From assembly GCF_014472415.1 (NCBI RefSeq), contig NZ_JACSZV010000043.1:1-55870 (forward strand): a DNA stretch of 55,870 bases, read 5' to 3'. The position numbers were made by a program, and so were the translations under genes. The number at the start of each line of letters is the position of its first letter. The first letter of the stretch is position 1. Source of the stretch: Pseudomonas sp. N40(2020) (GTDB lineage Bacteria > Pseudomonadota > Gammaproteobacteria > Pseudomonadales > Pseudomonadaceae). Positions 32,704-40,888 of this stretch are shown piece after piece. The notes below the pieces were generated by a model. The model worked only from the letters and a program-made list of their open reading frames with translations. It was not told the DNA's origin and did not search any database.

Positions 32704-33792
32704 ATGCGTTTGTTGAAATCCATGGTTCCCGCTGCACTGGCGATGTTGTGCAGCACTGCTGCTCTAGCCCAGCCACAAGTCAGCGTCTACAACTGGACCG
32801 ACTACATCGGTGAGACCACCCTCGCCGACTTCCAGAGCAGCAGCGGGATCAAGGTGATCTACGACGTTTTCGACTCCAACGAAACCCTCGAAGGCAAGCT
32901 TCTGGCAGGCCGCACCGGCTATGACGTTGTGGTGCCGTCCAACCACTTTCTCGCCCGTCAGGTGAAGGCCGGTGCATTCCTCAAGCTGGATCGCTCGCAA
33001 CTGCCGAACTGGAAAAACCTGGACCCGAAGCTGCTTGAACTGCTGGAGAAAAACGACCCGGGTAACGCGCACGCTGTGCCGTACCTGTGGGGCACCAACG
33101 GCATCGGCTACAACGTCGACAAGGTCAAGCAAGTGTTGGGCATCGATCACATCGATTCCTGGGCCGTGCTGTTCGAGCCGGAAAACCTGAAGAAACTCAG
33201 CCAGTGCGGCGTGTCGATGATGGACTCCGCCGACGAAATATTCCCGGCCGTGCTCAACTACATGGGCATGGATCCGCGCAGCGAAAACCCGGAAGACTAT
33301 AAGAAAGCCGAAGCGAAACTGCTGAGCATTCGCCCCTACATCACCTACTTCCACTCATCGAAGTACGTATCGGACCTGGCCAATGGTGATATCTGCGTCG
33401 CCTTTGGTTATTCCGGCGACGTGTTCCAGGCCGCCAACCGTGCCAAAGAAGCCAAGAACGGCGTGAATATCGCCTACGCCATCCCGAAAGAAGGCGCCAA
33501 CTTGTGGTTCGACCTGTTGGCAATCCCGGCCGACGCCAGCAATCCCAAGGAAGCCCACGCCTTCATCAACTACCTGCTCGATCCACAAGTGATCGCCAAG
33601 GTCAGCGCTTCGGTCGGTTACGCCAACCCGAACCCCGCCGCCAAGCAGTACATGGATCCGGATCTGGTGAACAATCCTGAGGTTTATCCGCCACAGGAAG
33701 TCCTCGCCAAGCTCTACATCTCCTCTACCCCGCCCCAGGCGATCATGCGTCTGATGACCCGGTCCTGGAGCAAAGTGAAGTCGAACAAATGA
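32704..33792 (+). CDS. Polyamine ABC transporter periplasmic binding protein (SpuD/PotF-like)
   Basis: A 362-residue periplasmic binding protein with a signal peptide (cleaved after ALA, near residue 22). The mature start VSVYNWTDYIGETTLADF is the PotD/PotF-family signature, and the aromatic and acidic residues expected for polyamine binding (W30, Y34, D35 region; GYSGDVFQA) are present. No permease or ATPase gene adjoins, so it must share a transporter encoded elsewhere. Its stop overlaps the next gene by ATGA. Confidence 0.9.
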   Translation: MRLLKSMVPAALAMLCSTAALAQPQVSVYNWTDYIGETTLADFQSSSGIKVIYDVFDSNETLEGKLLAGRTGYDVVVPSNHFLARQVKAGAFLKLDRSQLPNWKNLDPKLLELLEKNDPGNAHAVPYLWGTNGIGYNVDKVKQVLGIDHIDSWAVLFEPENLKKLSQCGVSMMDSADEIFPAVLNYMGMDPRSENPEDYKKAEAKLLSIRPYITYFHSSKYVSDLANGDICVAFGYSGDVFQAANRAKEAKNGVNIAYAIPKEGANLWFDLLAIPADASNPKEAHAFINYLLDPQVIAKVSASVGYANPNPAAKQYMDPDLVNNPEVYPPQEVLAKLYISSTPPQAIMRLMTRSWSKVKSNK

Positions 33793-35090
33793 ATCAGTAC
33801 ACCCAGGAACACGCTCGCTCCTATTACGCCGCATCGGCTCGGGCGAGCACCCCCTACCCCATGCTCGATGGCGAGCTGACGGCTGACGTGTGCGTCATCG
33901 GCGGCGGGTTTACCGGGGTCAACACTGCCATTGAACTGGCTCAACGCGGGCTCTCGGTGATATTGATCGAAGCCCGGCGAATTGGCTGGGGCGCCAGCGG
34001 GCGCAACGGCGGCCAGTTGATTCGCGGCATCGGCCATGAGGTCGAAGGTTTCGCGAAAAATGTCGGCCAGGAAGGCGTGCGCTATTTGCAGCGCGCCGGG
34101 ATCGATTCCGTGGAGCTGGTGCGCCAGCGCATTGGCGACAACGCCATCGACTGCGATCTGCGTTGGGGCTTCTGCGAACTGGCCAACACGCCTGCGCAAT
34201 TCGCCGCGTTCAAGGAAGAACAGGTTGGCCTCGCCGAACTCGCTTATGCCCACGAAACACGCTTGGTCGGCCCCGAGCAGATCCGCCAGCAAGTGGTCAA
34301 CGCCGATGGCTATGCCGGCGGATTGATCGACATGGGCTCCGGCCACCTGCATCCACTGGATCTGGTGCAGGGCGAAGCGCGTCTGGCCGCGTCCCTTGGC
34401 GTGCGGATCTTCGAGCAAAGTCCGGTGCTGGAAATCATCCATGGCGCAACCGTGCAAGTCCGCTGCGCCAGCGGCACCGTGCGCGCCGGCAGTCTGGTGC
34501 TCGGTTGCAACGCGCATCTGGATGAACTGGAAAAACAGCTCAGCGGTAAAGTGCTGCCGGCCGGCAGTTACATCATCGCCACTGAGCCCTTGTCCGAAGA
34601 GCGCGCCGCGCAACTGATCCCGCACAACCTCGCGCTGTGCGACCAGAAAGTCGGCCTCGACTACTACCGGCTCTCAGCAGACCGGCGTTTGCTGTTCGGC
34701 GGCGCCTGCCATTATTCCGGGCGAGATCCGGCAGATATCGCCGCCTACATGCGCCCAAAGATGCTCAAGGTCTTCCCGCAACTGGCGGACGTGCGCATCG
34801 ACTACCAGTGGGGCGGCAAGATTGGCATCACCGCCAATCGCTTCCCGCAGGTCGGACGGCTCAAACAGCATCCGAACGTGTTCTACGCCCAAGGCTATTC
34901 CGGCCATGGCCTGAACGTCACCCATTGGTGCGCCAAGCTGCTCGGCGAGGCGATCCATGCCGGCCACAGCCAAGGCATGGACGTATTCAGCGGCGTGCCG
35001 CACATGACCTTCCCCGGCGGCCCGGCACTGCGCTCGCCGCTGCTGGCCCTGGGGATGTTCTGGTATCGGTTGCGCGAGATGCTCGGCTGA
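33789..35090 (+). CDS. puuB: FAD-dependent oxidoreductase (gamma-glutamylputrescine oxidase-like)
   Basis: A 433-residue DAO-family flavoenzyme. The FAD-binding motif VCVIGGGFTGVNTAIELAQR lies near residue 32, SGRNGGQL is the family's second motif, and the C-terminal YAQGYSGHGLN contacts the flavin. PuuB-type enzymes oxidise gamma-glutamylputrescine to the aldehyde with H2O2 release, consistent with the upstream synthetase-like and binding-protein genes. Exact substrate is inferred. It overlaps the previous gene by 4 nt. Confidence 0.85.
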   Translation: MNQYTQEHARSYYAASARASTPYPMLDGELTADVCVIGGGFTGVNTAIELAQRGLSVILIEARRIGWGASGRNGGQLIRGIGHEVEGFAKNVGQEGVRYLQRAGIDSVELVRQRIGDNAIDCDLRWGFCELANTPAQFAAFKEEQVGLAELAYAHETRLVGPEQIRQQVVNADGYAGGLIDMGSGHLHPLDLVQGEARLAASLGVRIFEQSPVLEIIHGATVQVRCASGTVRAGSLVLGCNAHLDELEKQLSGKVLPAGSYIIATEPLSEERAAQLIPHNLALCDQKVGLDYYRLSADRRLLFGGACHYSGRDPADIAAYMRPKMLKVFPQLADVRIDYQWGGKIGITANRFPQVGRLKQHPNVFYAQGYSGHGLNVTHWCAKLLGEAIHAGHSQGMDVFSGVPHMTFPGGPALRSPLLALGMFWYRLREMLG

Positions 35091-35118
35091 GGTGTTTGCT
35101 CCTCTGCATTTGCTCTAT

Positions 35119-35154
35119 CGCCAAGCACTTCTATATTGATGAAGTGCTTTGGCG
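35119..35154 (+). terminator. Hairpin terminator after the polyamine cassette
   Basis: CGCCAAGCACTTC pairs with GAAGTGCTTTGGCG (13 bp, one bulge) around a 9-nt loop, 28 bp after the stop, followed by TTCCTG. Confidence 0.55.
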
Positions 35155-35194
35155 TTCCTGACGCTCAGTGCCTAATTATTCGAGGAGGACACGG

Positions 35195-36850
35195 ATGAAG
35201 TCGTCAGCCACCGACGAGCCGCGAGCACCAGGCCAGGCCCCAATCAAAACCCGCCGTTTCAGCGTATCGCTGGTGTGGATCGTACCGATCGTTGCCGTGT
35301 TGGTAGGCATTTCGCTGGTGGTGCACAACGTGATGCAGGAAGGGCCGGCCATCGTCGTCAACTTCAAGACTGGCAGCGGTCTGGTGGCCAACAAGACCGA
35401 GGTCAAGTACCGCAATGTGGTGATCGGTCAGGTGACCGAAGTCGAGTTGAGCAATGACCAGAAGAGCGTCAACGCCACCATCAAACTGGCCAAGCAGGCC
35501 GAAAGTTTTACCCGCGAAGACTCGCAGTTCTGGGTTGTCCGACCGCGCATCGGCGCTGGCGGTGTGTCAGGCATCGATACCCTGCTCTCCGGCGACTACA
35601 TCGGTGCCGATATCGGCCAGGCCAACAATCGCGCCAAACAATTCAAGGGCCTGGAAAACCCACCGCCGATCACCTACGGCGAACCGGGCAAGCGCTTCAT
35701 GCTGCACACCCAGGATCTCGGCTCGCTGGACATCGGCTCACCGGTTTACTACCGCAAAATTCCGGTCGGCCAAGTCGTCACCTACGAGCTGGCCCCTGAC
35801 GGTAAAGGCGTGAACATCGAAGTGTTCATTCATGCGCCCAACGACGCCTTCGTCACCGAAAACACCCGTTTCTGGAACGCCAGCGGCATCGACGTCAGCG
35901 TCGGAGCCAACGGGTTCCAGGTCAAGACCGAATCGCTGTCATCGATGCTGGTTGGCGGCATCGCCTTCCGTGCGCCGGACTACAGCCCCAACGACGTGGC
36001 GGCGGCCGATGACAAGAAGTTCGAACTGTTCGAAGACCAGCTAACCGCCCTCGCCCCGCCCAACGGCAAGGCGCAGTACCTGAGCTTGCGCTTCGACCAG
36101 TCCCTGCGCGGCCTCAAGGTCGGCGCGCCGGTGGAATTCCTCGGCATGGAGATCGGCCGGGTCGTGGCGATCAATCTGGATTTCGACGCGAAAAAACGCA
36201 GCTTCCCGCTTAACGTCGGCATCGTCATTTATCCGCAGCGCCTCGGTATGGCCTACGGGAAAATGCTCACCGCGTTCAAACACGACCCCAACGACGAAGC
36301 CGCCGGCATCCGCCTGATGGGCACCTTTATCGACAATGGCCTGCGCGCTCAGGCCCGCAGTGGCAACCTGCTGACGGGGCAGTTGTACGTGGCGCTGGAT
36401 TTCTTCCCGAAAGCCGAAAAAGTCGCGTTCGACCCAACGGCCCGCCCCGTTGTGATTCCGACCGTGCCCGGCAGCCTCGAACAGCTGCAGGAAAAACTCG
36501 AAGCTGTGGTCGACAAGCTCAACAAATTGCCGGTGGATCGCATCGCCAACAACCTCGACAGCAATCTGGTCGAACTGCGCAAAGGCCTGGCCCAGTTCAA
36601 CGCCAAGACCTTGCCGGGCGTGCAGAGCACCCTCGCCGATGTCAGCAAGACCTTGCAGTCCGCCAGTTCAACCCTGGCCGAAGATTCGCCGCAGCGCGAG
36701 AAACTCACCGAGACCCTCGACGAACTCGGGCGCATGTCGCGCTCGCTGCGTGAGCTGTCGGATTATCTGGGCCGCCATCCGGAATCACTGATACGTGGCC
36801 GCCCCGACAACGCCGCGCCAATCGATCTGAAAGGACCGCCACGCAATTGA
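35195..36850 (+). CDS. pqiB: PqiB-like MCE-domain intermembrane transport protein
   Basis: A 551-residue protein with one N-terminal inner-membrane helix (LVWIVPIVAVLVGISLVV) and three successive MCE domains (about 45-150, 160-275, 290-430, each opening with a segment like VVNFKTGSGLVANKTEVKYR), then a helical C-terminal region with coiled-coil repeats. PqiB forms a periplasm-spanning tube for lipid transfer between membranes. GGAGG precedes the ATG at 35195. pqiC follows after 16 bp, but the membrane partner pqiA, usually upstream, is absent here. Confidence 0.9.
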   Translation: MKSSATDEPRAPGQAPIKTRRFSVSLVWIVPIVAVLVGISLVVHNVMQEGPAIVVNFKTGSGLVANKTEVKYRNVVIGQVTEVELSNDQKSVNATIKLAKQAESFTREDSQFWVVRPRIGAGGVSGIDTLLSGDYIGADIGQANNRAKQFKGLENPPPITYGEPGKRFMLHTQDLGSLDIGSPVYYRKIPVGQVVTYELAPDGKGVNIEVFIHAPNDAFVTENTRFWNASGIDVSVGANGFQVKTESLSSMLVGGIAFRAPDYSPNDVAAADDKKFELFEDQLTALAPPNGKAQYLSLRFDQSLRGLKVGAPVEFLGMEIGRVVAINLDFDAKKRSFPLNVGIVIYPQRLGMAYGKMLTAFKHDPNDEAAGIRLMGTFIDNGLRAQARSGNLLTGQLYVALDFFPKAEKVAFDPTARPVVIPTVPGSLEQLQEKLEAVVDKLNKLPVDRIANNLDSNLVELRKGLAQFNAKTLPGVQSTLADVSKTLQSASSTLAEDSPQREKLTETLDELGRMSRSLRELSDYLGRHPESLIRGRPDNAAPIDLKGPPRN

Positions 36851-36866
36851 GCACAGGAGCTTACCC

Positions 36867-37421
36867 ATGGCTGTACCGCTGAAGATCACCGTGCTCGCAG
36901 CGTTCATGCTGCTCGGCGCCTGCCGCAGCGACCCGATCAGCTTTCATACGCTGACACCGGTGCAACTGGCCAATACCCGTGCTGGCGGACAAATTCCGAT
37001 TGAAGGCATCAGCGTGCCGCCGCAGGTCGATCGGGCGCAAATCGTCATCCGCCAGGGCAACAGCGGCCTCGCCATTCTGGACACCGATTGGTGGGGCGCG
37101 ACGCTGGCCGATGAGTTACGCGGGGCGCTGAGCGATCAATTGAGCAATACCGGTGGCCAAGGCAACGTCTCGGTGCGCATCGAGGTGCAACGCTTCGATT
37201 CAATCCCCGGCCAATACGGCTTGATCGACGCCAAATGGCGCCTGCGCCCTGTCGGCGCCACTGACAGTGGCCTGCTGACCTGCCGCTCGACCCTGCAGAC
37301 CCCTTCGGGTCCGAGCATCGATGACCTGGTGAGCGCTCAGCAAAACAACGTCAAACGTCTGGCTGAACAGATCAGTCGGGCGGCAGCAGGCAACGCGCGC
37401 ACCTGCCCTTCCCCGCCCTGA
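36867..37421 (+). CDS. pqiC: PqiC-like lipoprotein
   Basis: A 184-residue outer-membrane lipoprotein of the ABC-transport auxiliary family. The lipobox LGAC puts the lipidated Cys at residue 19. YHTL-like FHTLTPVQLA starts the mature domain, and ILDTDWWGATLADELRGAL is characteristic. It is the partner of PqiB, 16 bp upstream. It ends 6 bp from the convergent recombinase gene. Confidence 0.9.
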   Translation: MAVPLKITVLAAFMLLGACRSDPISFHTLTPVQLANTRAGGQIPIEGISVPPQVDRAQIVIRQGNSGLAILDTDWWGATLADELRGALSDQLSNTGGQGNVSVRIEVQRFDSIPGQYGLIDAKWRLRPVGATDSGLLTCRSTLQTPSGPSIDDLVSAQQNNVKRLAEQISRAAAGNARTCPSPP

Positions 37422-37427
37422 TTCGGC

Positions 37428-38366
37428 TTACAGGTCGAAGCGATCCACCGCACGCCGCCGCTCGTTGTCGTCGCGCACGTCATAATTCGCCGTCGTCTGG
37501 ATATTGCTGTGATGCGCCAGCTTCTGCGCGATCGACAGGTCATGCTCCTCGATCACCCGAGTGATGAACGAGCGGCGGAAATCGTGGGGCATGATCTTCA
37601 CGCCGACCTGCGTGCCACGCTGGCGGGCGATGTAGTAGATCGCGTGTTTGGTGATGCGCTCGCGGGTGATATGACTGCCACGGCGGATGCGGTTGAACAG
37701 AAACGCGTCATCGCTCTCGCCTTCCTTGAGCTGTGAGCGGCGCAGCTCCAGCCAGGCATCAAGCTTGGCGAACGCCCAGGCCGGTGCGTACTTGATCAAT
37801 TGCTTGTTGCCCTTGCCGGTCACGGTAAGGCTGCGCTCCGTGAAGTCGACCTGATTGAGGTCCAGATCCACCGACTCGGATTTGCGCATGCCCGTGCCGT
37901 ACAACAACGCAATGACCGCAGCGTCGCGCAGGCCCTGCGGACGCGGGTCGGCGGCGCAGACTTCCATCAATTCATGAATCAGCGTGCGTTTTAGATTGCG
38001 CCCTTGAGACAACCGCGTGCCGGCGATGCCTTTTACCGAGCGCATCTTCAGCAGGTGATCCTGACTGATCAGGCTCATCCGCCAGGCTTCGTTCATCACG
38101 CCGCGCACGGCGTTGACGTACAGCGACGAGGTATTCGGCGCATAACCGTCGGCGCGCAACGCAGCGACCAGTGCCACCACGTCCTCCGGTTGCAGCGCGT
38201 GCCAGGGGATTTCCTCGACATTCACTTCTTCGAAACCGAGACGGTCGGCAGCGTCCTGCAAGACGTAGCGCATGGTCAATTGGCTGGAGGGCGCCAGTCG
38301 GGCCAGATAAAGCGTCAGCGGATTAGTGTTGGTCGGGGTGGATTGGGAACTCGACAAGTCAATCAA
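37428..38366 (-). CDS. Orphan tyrosine recombinase
   Basis: A 312-residue tyrosine recombinase. The N-terminal SAM-like DNA-binding domain covers residues about 13-110; the catalytic domain has Arg161 (GTGMRKSE), Lys188 (GKGNK), His261/Arg264 (HDFRRS), His285-286 and the nucleophile Tyr295 (TTANYD), so it appears active. The likely start is TTG at 38366 with AAGG 9 nt upstream; no ATG is available in the N-terminal part. No excisionase, phage gene or attachment site is adjacent, and it sits between core genes pqiC and arnB. Confidence 0.88.
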   Translation of the reverse strand: MIDLSSSQSTPTNTNPLTLYLARLAPSSQLTMRYVLQDAADRLGFEEVNVEEIPWHALQPEDVVALVAALRADGYAPNTSSLYVNAVRGVMNEAWRMSLISQDHLLKMRSVKGIAGTRLSQGRNLKRTLIHELMEVCAADPRPQGLRDAAVIALLYGTGMRKSESVDLDLNQVDFTERSLTVTGKGNKQLIKYAPAWAFAKLDAWLELRRSQLKEGESDDAFLFNRIRRGSHITRERITKHAIYYIARQRGTQVGVKIMPHDFRRSFITRVIEEHDLSIAQKLAHHSNIQTTANYDVRDDNERRRAVDRFDL

Positions 38367-38720
38367 ACGAAACGGCCTTGAATAGAAAACAGTTCAACAA
38401 AACAACTTAAAAGTGCAAACAAACTTATATAAAGAGCGACTCTTCTCTATGACTTTTTCACTAAAGATGCCGATAAGCGGAAGAAGTCTGAACGACGGCT
38501 GTATGACTTACAGATAGACGAATAGCCGACCGTTTTTTCATGTTCCTTTCACAAAAACGGGCATAACCTTAATTACAACAGGTTGCCCCGAAAGGCCTGC
38601 AACCCTGCCGTCCGTGGGCACAAAAGTCAATCAGGCATTCCCCGGCCGGTATTCCAAACCATTGAAATCACGTGTTTTTCAGACAACTGGCTGAAGGATG
38701 GCTGTCGCCTCGAGGTTCTT
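38367..38720. other. arn promoter region
   Basis: About 350 bp upstream of arnB with an AT-rich part (38385-38435). arn operons of pseudomonads are controlled by PmrA/PhoP-type systems. A CTTAAT half-site-like stretch at 38570-38575 is visible, but no full direct repeat, so no operator is called. Confidence 0.35.
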
Positions 38721-39869
38721 ATGAGACAAGCGTTTCTGCCCTTTTCCCGGCCGAGTATCGGCGACGAAGAAATAACCGCCGTCGAACAAGTATTACGTTC
38801 TGGCTGGATTACTACCGGCGCTAAATGCCAGGCACTCGAAGAACAGTTCGCCCACTATGTCGGCTGCCGCCACGCCGTCGCACTATCTTCTGCCACGGGC
38901 GCAATGCATATCGCATTGCTGGCATTGGGCATCGGCCCGGGTGACGAAGTCATAACGCCGTCGCAAACCTGGGTGTCGACCGCCAACATGATCTCGCTGC
39001 TCGGCGCCAAACCGGTGTTTGTCGACGTCGACCGTGACACGCTGATGACGGACGTGGCGCATATCGAAGCGGCCATCACCCCACGCACCAAAGCGATCAT
39101 CCCGGTGCATTACGCCGGGGCCGCGTTCGATCTCGATCCGCTGTATGCCCTCGCCGACAAGCACGGCATCGCGGTAATCGAAGACGCCGCCCATGCCGCT
39201 GGCACCCGCTACAAGGGCCGCCACGTGGGTTCGCAAGGCACGGCGATCTTCTCGTTCCATGCAATCAAGAACATGACCTGTGCCGAAGGCGCGATGTTCG
39301 TCACTGACGACGAAGCCCTGGCCAGCCGTGTGCGCATGCTCAAGTTTCATGGCCTTGGTGTCGACGCCTATGACCGCCTGACCGGTGGCCGCAAGCCGCA
39401 GGCACAAGTCATGGAGCCGGGTTTCAAATACAACCTCGCCGACATCAACGCCGCGATAGCACTGGTGCAACTGGAACGCCTTGACGCGATCAATGCCCGC
39501 CGCACCGAGCTGGCCACAGCCTATCTACAAAAGCTCGAAGGCCTGCCGGTGCAGCCATTGGCCTTGCCCGACTACGCCCAACAACACGCCTGGCACCTGT
39601 TCATCCTGCGCATCGACAGCGAACGCTGCGGCATGGATCGCGAAACCTTTATGAAAGGTTTGCAGGATCAGGGCATCGGCACCGGTATCCACTTCATCGC
39701 CACCCACCTGCACACCTGGTATCGCCAGCGTGATCCCGACCTGTGTCTGCCGAACACCGAGTGGAACTCGGCACGGCTGTGCTCAATTCCGTTGTTCCCC
39801 GACATGACCGATCAAGACCTCGACCGCATCGTCGGCGCCATCGCCACCCTTATGGATAAACGCCCGTGA
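38721..39869 (+). CDS. arnB: UDP-4-amino-4-deoxy-L-arabinose aminotransferase
   Basis: A 382-residue PLP-dependent DegT/AryC1-type aminotransferase. It converts UDP-4-keto-arabinose to UDP-L-Ara4N with glutamate in the pathway that modifies lipid A. The PLP lysine is in SFHAIKNMT, with the cofactor-binding EDAAHAAG and SATGAMH motifs. GAGG precedes the ATG at 38721; a longer open frame to 38583 is not expected. First gene of an eight-gene operon with 4-nt overlaps. Confidence 0.95.
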   Translation: MRQAFLPFSRPSIGDEEITAVEQVLRSGWITTGAKCQALEEQFAHYVGCRHAVALSSATGAMHIALLALGIGPGDEVITPSQTWVSTANMISLLGAKPVFVDVDRDTLMTDVAHIEAAITPRTKAIIPVHYAGAAFDLDPLYALADKHGIAVIEDAAHAAGTRYKGRHVGSQGTAIFSFHAIKNMTCAEGAMFVTDDEALASRVRMLKFHGLGVDAYDRLTGGRKPQAQVMEPGFKYNLADINAAIALVQLERLDAINARRTELATAYLQKLEGLPVQPLALPDYAQQHAWHLFILRIDSERCGMDRETFMKGLQDQGIGTGIHFIATHLHTWYRQRDPDLCLPNTEWNSARLCSIPLFPDMTDQDLDRIVGAIATLMDKRP

Positions 39870-40888
39870 AACCTTACCCGATCCGCTGCGTGTCGATCGT
39901 CATCCCGGTCTACAACGAACAGGAAAGTCTGCCGGAGCTGCTGCGCCGTACTGAAGCGGCCTGCCGGTTATTGCGTCACGACTATGAAATCGTTTTGGTG
40001 GACGACGGCAGTCGCGACGAGTCCGCCCATCTGCTGGAAGAAGCCGCCACCCGTGAAGACAGCCCGTTCGTGGCGGTGATCCTCAACCGCAACTACGGCC
40101 AGCACGCGGCGATCATGGCCGGTTTCGAGCAGTGCAAAGGCGATGTGGTCATCACTCTCGACGCCGACCTGCAGAACCCGCCGGAAGAAATCCCGCGACT
40201 GGTCGCCGAAGCTGAAAAGGGTTACGACGTCGTCGGCACCGTGCGCGGCAACCGTCAGGATTCGGCCCTGCGCCGCTACCCGTCGAAGCTGATCAACCTC
40301 GCCGTGCAACGCTCCACTGGCGTGGCCATGAGCGACTACGGCTGCATGCTCCGCGCTTACCGCCGCACGATCATCGACGCGATGCTCGCTTGCCGCGAAC
40401 GCAGCACATTCATCCCGATCCTGGCCAACAGCTTCGCCCGCCACACCACCGAAATCGTCGTCGCCCACGCCGAGCGTGAACACGGTGATTCGAAGTACAG
40501 CCCGATGCGCCTGATCAACCTGATGTTTGACTTGATCACCTGCATGACCACCACGCCGCTGCGGTTACTGAGCATCGTCGGTTTTGCCATGGCCGGGCTC
40601 GGTCTGCTGTTTGCCCTCGCGCTGATCCTGATGCGGCTGATCTTCGGTTCCGGATGGGCCGGTGACGGCATGTTCGTACTGTTCGCCGTGCTGTTCGTGT
40701 TCACCGGTGGCCAGTTCATCGGCATGGGGCTGCTCGGCGAATACCTCGGTCGCATGTACAGCGACGTGCGTGCCCGCCCGCGTTTCTTCATTGAAAAAGT
40801 ATTGCGCAGCCACGCCGTTACCCCGGCGCCTGCGGTCACCGTTGATGGTCTCTCCTCTTCTTCTACTACCGGTCAGGTTCTCTCATGA
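39866..40888 (+). CDS. arnC: Undecaprenyl-phosphate 4-deoxy-4-formamido-L-arabinose transferase
   Basis: A 340-residue GT2-type glycosyltransferase that moves Ara4FN to undecaprenyl phosphate. The N-terminal catalytic domain has VSIVIPVYNEQESLPELL and the DDGSRD and DADLQNPPEE motifs; two C-terminal membrane helices lie at about 230-300. It starts with GTG overlapping the arnB stop by 4 nt. Confidence 0.95.
   Translation: MKPYPIRCVSIVIPVYNEQESLPELLRRTEAACRLLRHDYEIVLVDDGSRDESAHLLEEAATREDSPFVAVILNRNYGQHAAIMAGFEQCKGDVVITLDADLQNPPEEIPRLVAEAEKGYDVVGTVRGNRQDSALRRYPSKLINLAVQRSTGVAMSDYGCMLRAYRRTIIDAMLACRERSTFIPILANSFARHTTEIVVAHAEREHGDSKYSPMRLINLMFDLITCMTTTPLRLLSIVGFAMAGLGLLFALALILMRLIFGSGWAGDGMFVLFAVLFVFTGGQFIGMGLLGEYLGRMYSDVRARPRFFIEKVLRSHAVTPAPAVTVDGLSSSSTTGQVLS

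Noticed and set aside
38560..38600. PmrA-box-like CTTAAT upstream of arnB
   Set aside because: Only a half-site is visible; no second direct repeat at the expected spacing.
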